Positions 6,391-6,840 of a stretch of DNA of 6,840 bases are shown piece by piece. The stretch's first letter is position 1; each line of letters starts with the position of its first letter. The notes under the pieces were generated by a model that ran no database searches, had not been told where the DNA came from, and saw only the letters and a program-made list of their open reading frames with translations. This stretch comes from Rhodobacteraceae bacterium UBA6273 (GTDB lineage Bacteria; Pseudomonadota; Alphaproteobacteria; Rhodobacterales; Rhodobacteraceae). The position numbers and the translations under genes were made by a program. Location of the stretch: assembly GCA_002440625.1 (NCBI GenBank), contig DJUV01000352.1, positions 1 through 6,840 on the forward strand, written 5' to 3'.

Positions 6391-6462
6391 CTTGCCTGAA
6401 AAGCCCGTCGCCAGCGGTGCGCACCAGAAGACCCAACTTGTGCTTGGCGGATTTGTGCGGGC

Positions 6463-6491
6463 TTGGTAACGTCCCGTCACCACGCGATAGT
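6463..6491 (+). promoter_or_regulatory. Weak candidate promoter for bpt
   Basis: TTGGTA (6463-6468) and GATAGT (6486-6491), 17 bp apart, each match the sigma-70 boxes at 4 of 6 positions. They lie downstream of the terminator and about 27 bp before the bpt ATG. This is the best pair I found in the 6391-6517 gap, but it is not strong. Confidence 0.3.
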
Positions 6492-6517
6492 TACTTTAGC
6501 CGGCCTGACATTCAAAA

Positions 6518-6840
6518 ATGCGCCACACGCTGCCCATAGCGCCCCAGTTCTATGTGACGGCTCCGCAGCCCTGCCCCTATCTGGGCGGGCGGTTCGAGCG
6601 CAAGCTTTTCACCGCCCTTCAGGGCGAGAATGCCGAACGGCTTAACGACGCCTTGTCCAAGCAGGGCTTCCGCCGGTCGCAGAACGTGCTCTACCGGCCC
6701 TCCTGCGCGGAATGTTCGGCCTGCATGTCGGCGCGCATTCGTGTCGCCGACTTCGCCCCGAACAAGAGCCAGCGGCGCACGGTCAAGCGCAACAGCTACC
6801 TGCGCCGCGACGCGACCAGCCCCTGGGCGACCGAGGATCA
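6518..6840 (+). CDS. bpt: Aspartate/glutamate leucyltransferase, N-terminal part (3' end outside window)
   Basis: Bpt transfers leucine from Leu-tRNA to proteins that begin with Asp or Glu, creating an N-degron recognised by ClpS for ClpAP degradation in the cytoplasm. The first 107 codons are present and the frame is open to the window end; the full enzyme is usually about 250-280 residues. The N-terminal ATE-type domain is clear: [16 protein letters not shown] (19-34), then [14 protein letters not shown] (50-63) and the cysteine cluster Cys63, Cys66 and Cys69, with Cys19 the fourth conserved cysteine. [17 protein letters not shown] and TSPWATED continue the family pattern. Bacterial proteins of this type were earlier named arginyl-tRNA-protein transferase (ate). 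ATG 6518 is chosen because [14 protein letters not shown] is the expected N-terminus. The AT-rich sequence before it (TTCAAAA) has no Shine-Dalgarno match. The upstream terminator separates it from the DUF2852 gene. Confidence 0.95.
   Translation, partial: MRHTLPIAPQFYVTAPQPCPYLGGRFERKLFTALQGENAERLNDALSKQGFRRSQNVLYRPSCAECSACMSARIRVADFAPNKSQRRTVKRNSYLRRDATSPWATED

Noticed and set aside
5817..6483. Two overlapping minus-strand open frames opposite the DUF2852 gene
   Set aside because: They lie across the terminator and promoter of the real gene and have no domain-like sequence or ribosome-binding site.
6467..6495. GTAAC/GTTAC inverted repeat upstream of bpt
   Set aside because: The arms are 5 bp with a long spacer, too weak to call an operator without conservation data.

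Overview
The window reads as an ordinary core-genome segment of a GC-rich alphaproteobacterium, most likely a member of the Rhodobacteraceae. The basis is the high GC content, the Entner-Doudoroff gene pair, a GlnE and a Bpt that resemble Rhodobacter-type proteins, and a DUF2852 membrane protein of a kind common in Rhodobacterales and Rhizobiales. These family and lineage assignments come from recognising the protein sequences by eye; no search was run. I saw no mobile element, CRISPR array, tRNA or rRNA.

Layout. Positions 1-1447 (plus strand) hold the 3' part of edd followed 19 bp later by complete eda, the two dedicated enzymes of the Entner-Doudoroff pathway (6-phosphogluconate to KDPG to pyruvate plus glyceraldehyde-3-phosphate). 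A perfect 10-bp hairpin lies in the convergent gap after eda. Positions 5199-1531 (minus strand) hold a block transcribed in the order glnE (nitrogen control of glutamine synthetase), a short unrecognised protein, and a four-helix membrane protein of unknown function. A possible 11-codon minicistron bridges the glnE stop and the start of the short gene by overlapping start and stop codons.

Positions 5295-5765 (plus strand, divergent from glnE) encode a YbaK/EbsC-type aminoacyl-tRNA editing protein. Positions 5898-6341 encode a DUF2852 single-pass membrane protein. Its upstream region carries two closely related odd-centred palindromes placed on either side of a plausible promoter, and the gene ends at a clear rho-independent terminator. 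From 6518 to the window end is the 5' part of bpt, a leucyl-tRNA-protein transferase of the bacterial N-degron pathway.

The genes fall into functionally separate transcription units: sugar catabolism, nitrogen regulation, translation fidelity and protein turnover. They do not look like one system. The features most worth following up are the paired operators upstream of the DUF2852 gene, the overlapping minicistron downstream of glnE, and the two unrecognised minus-strand genes.
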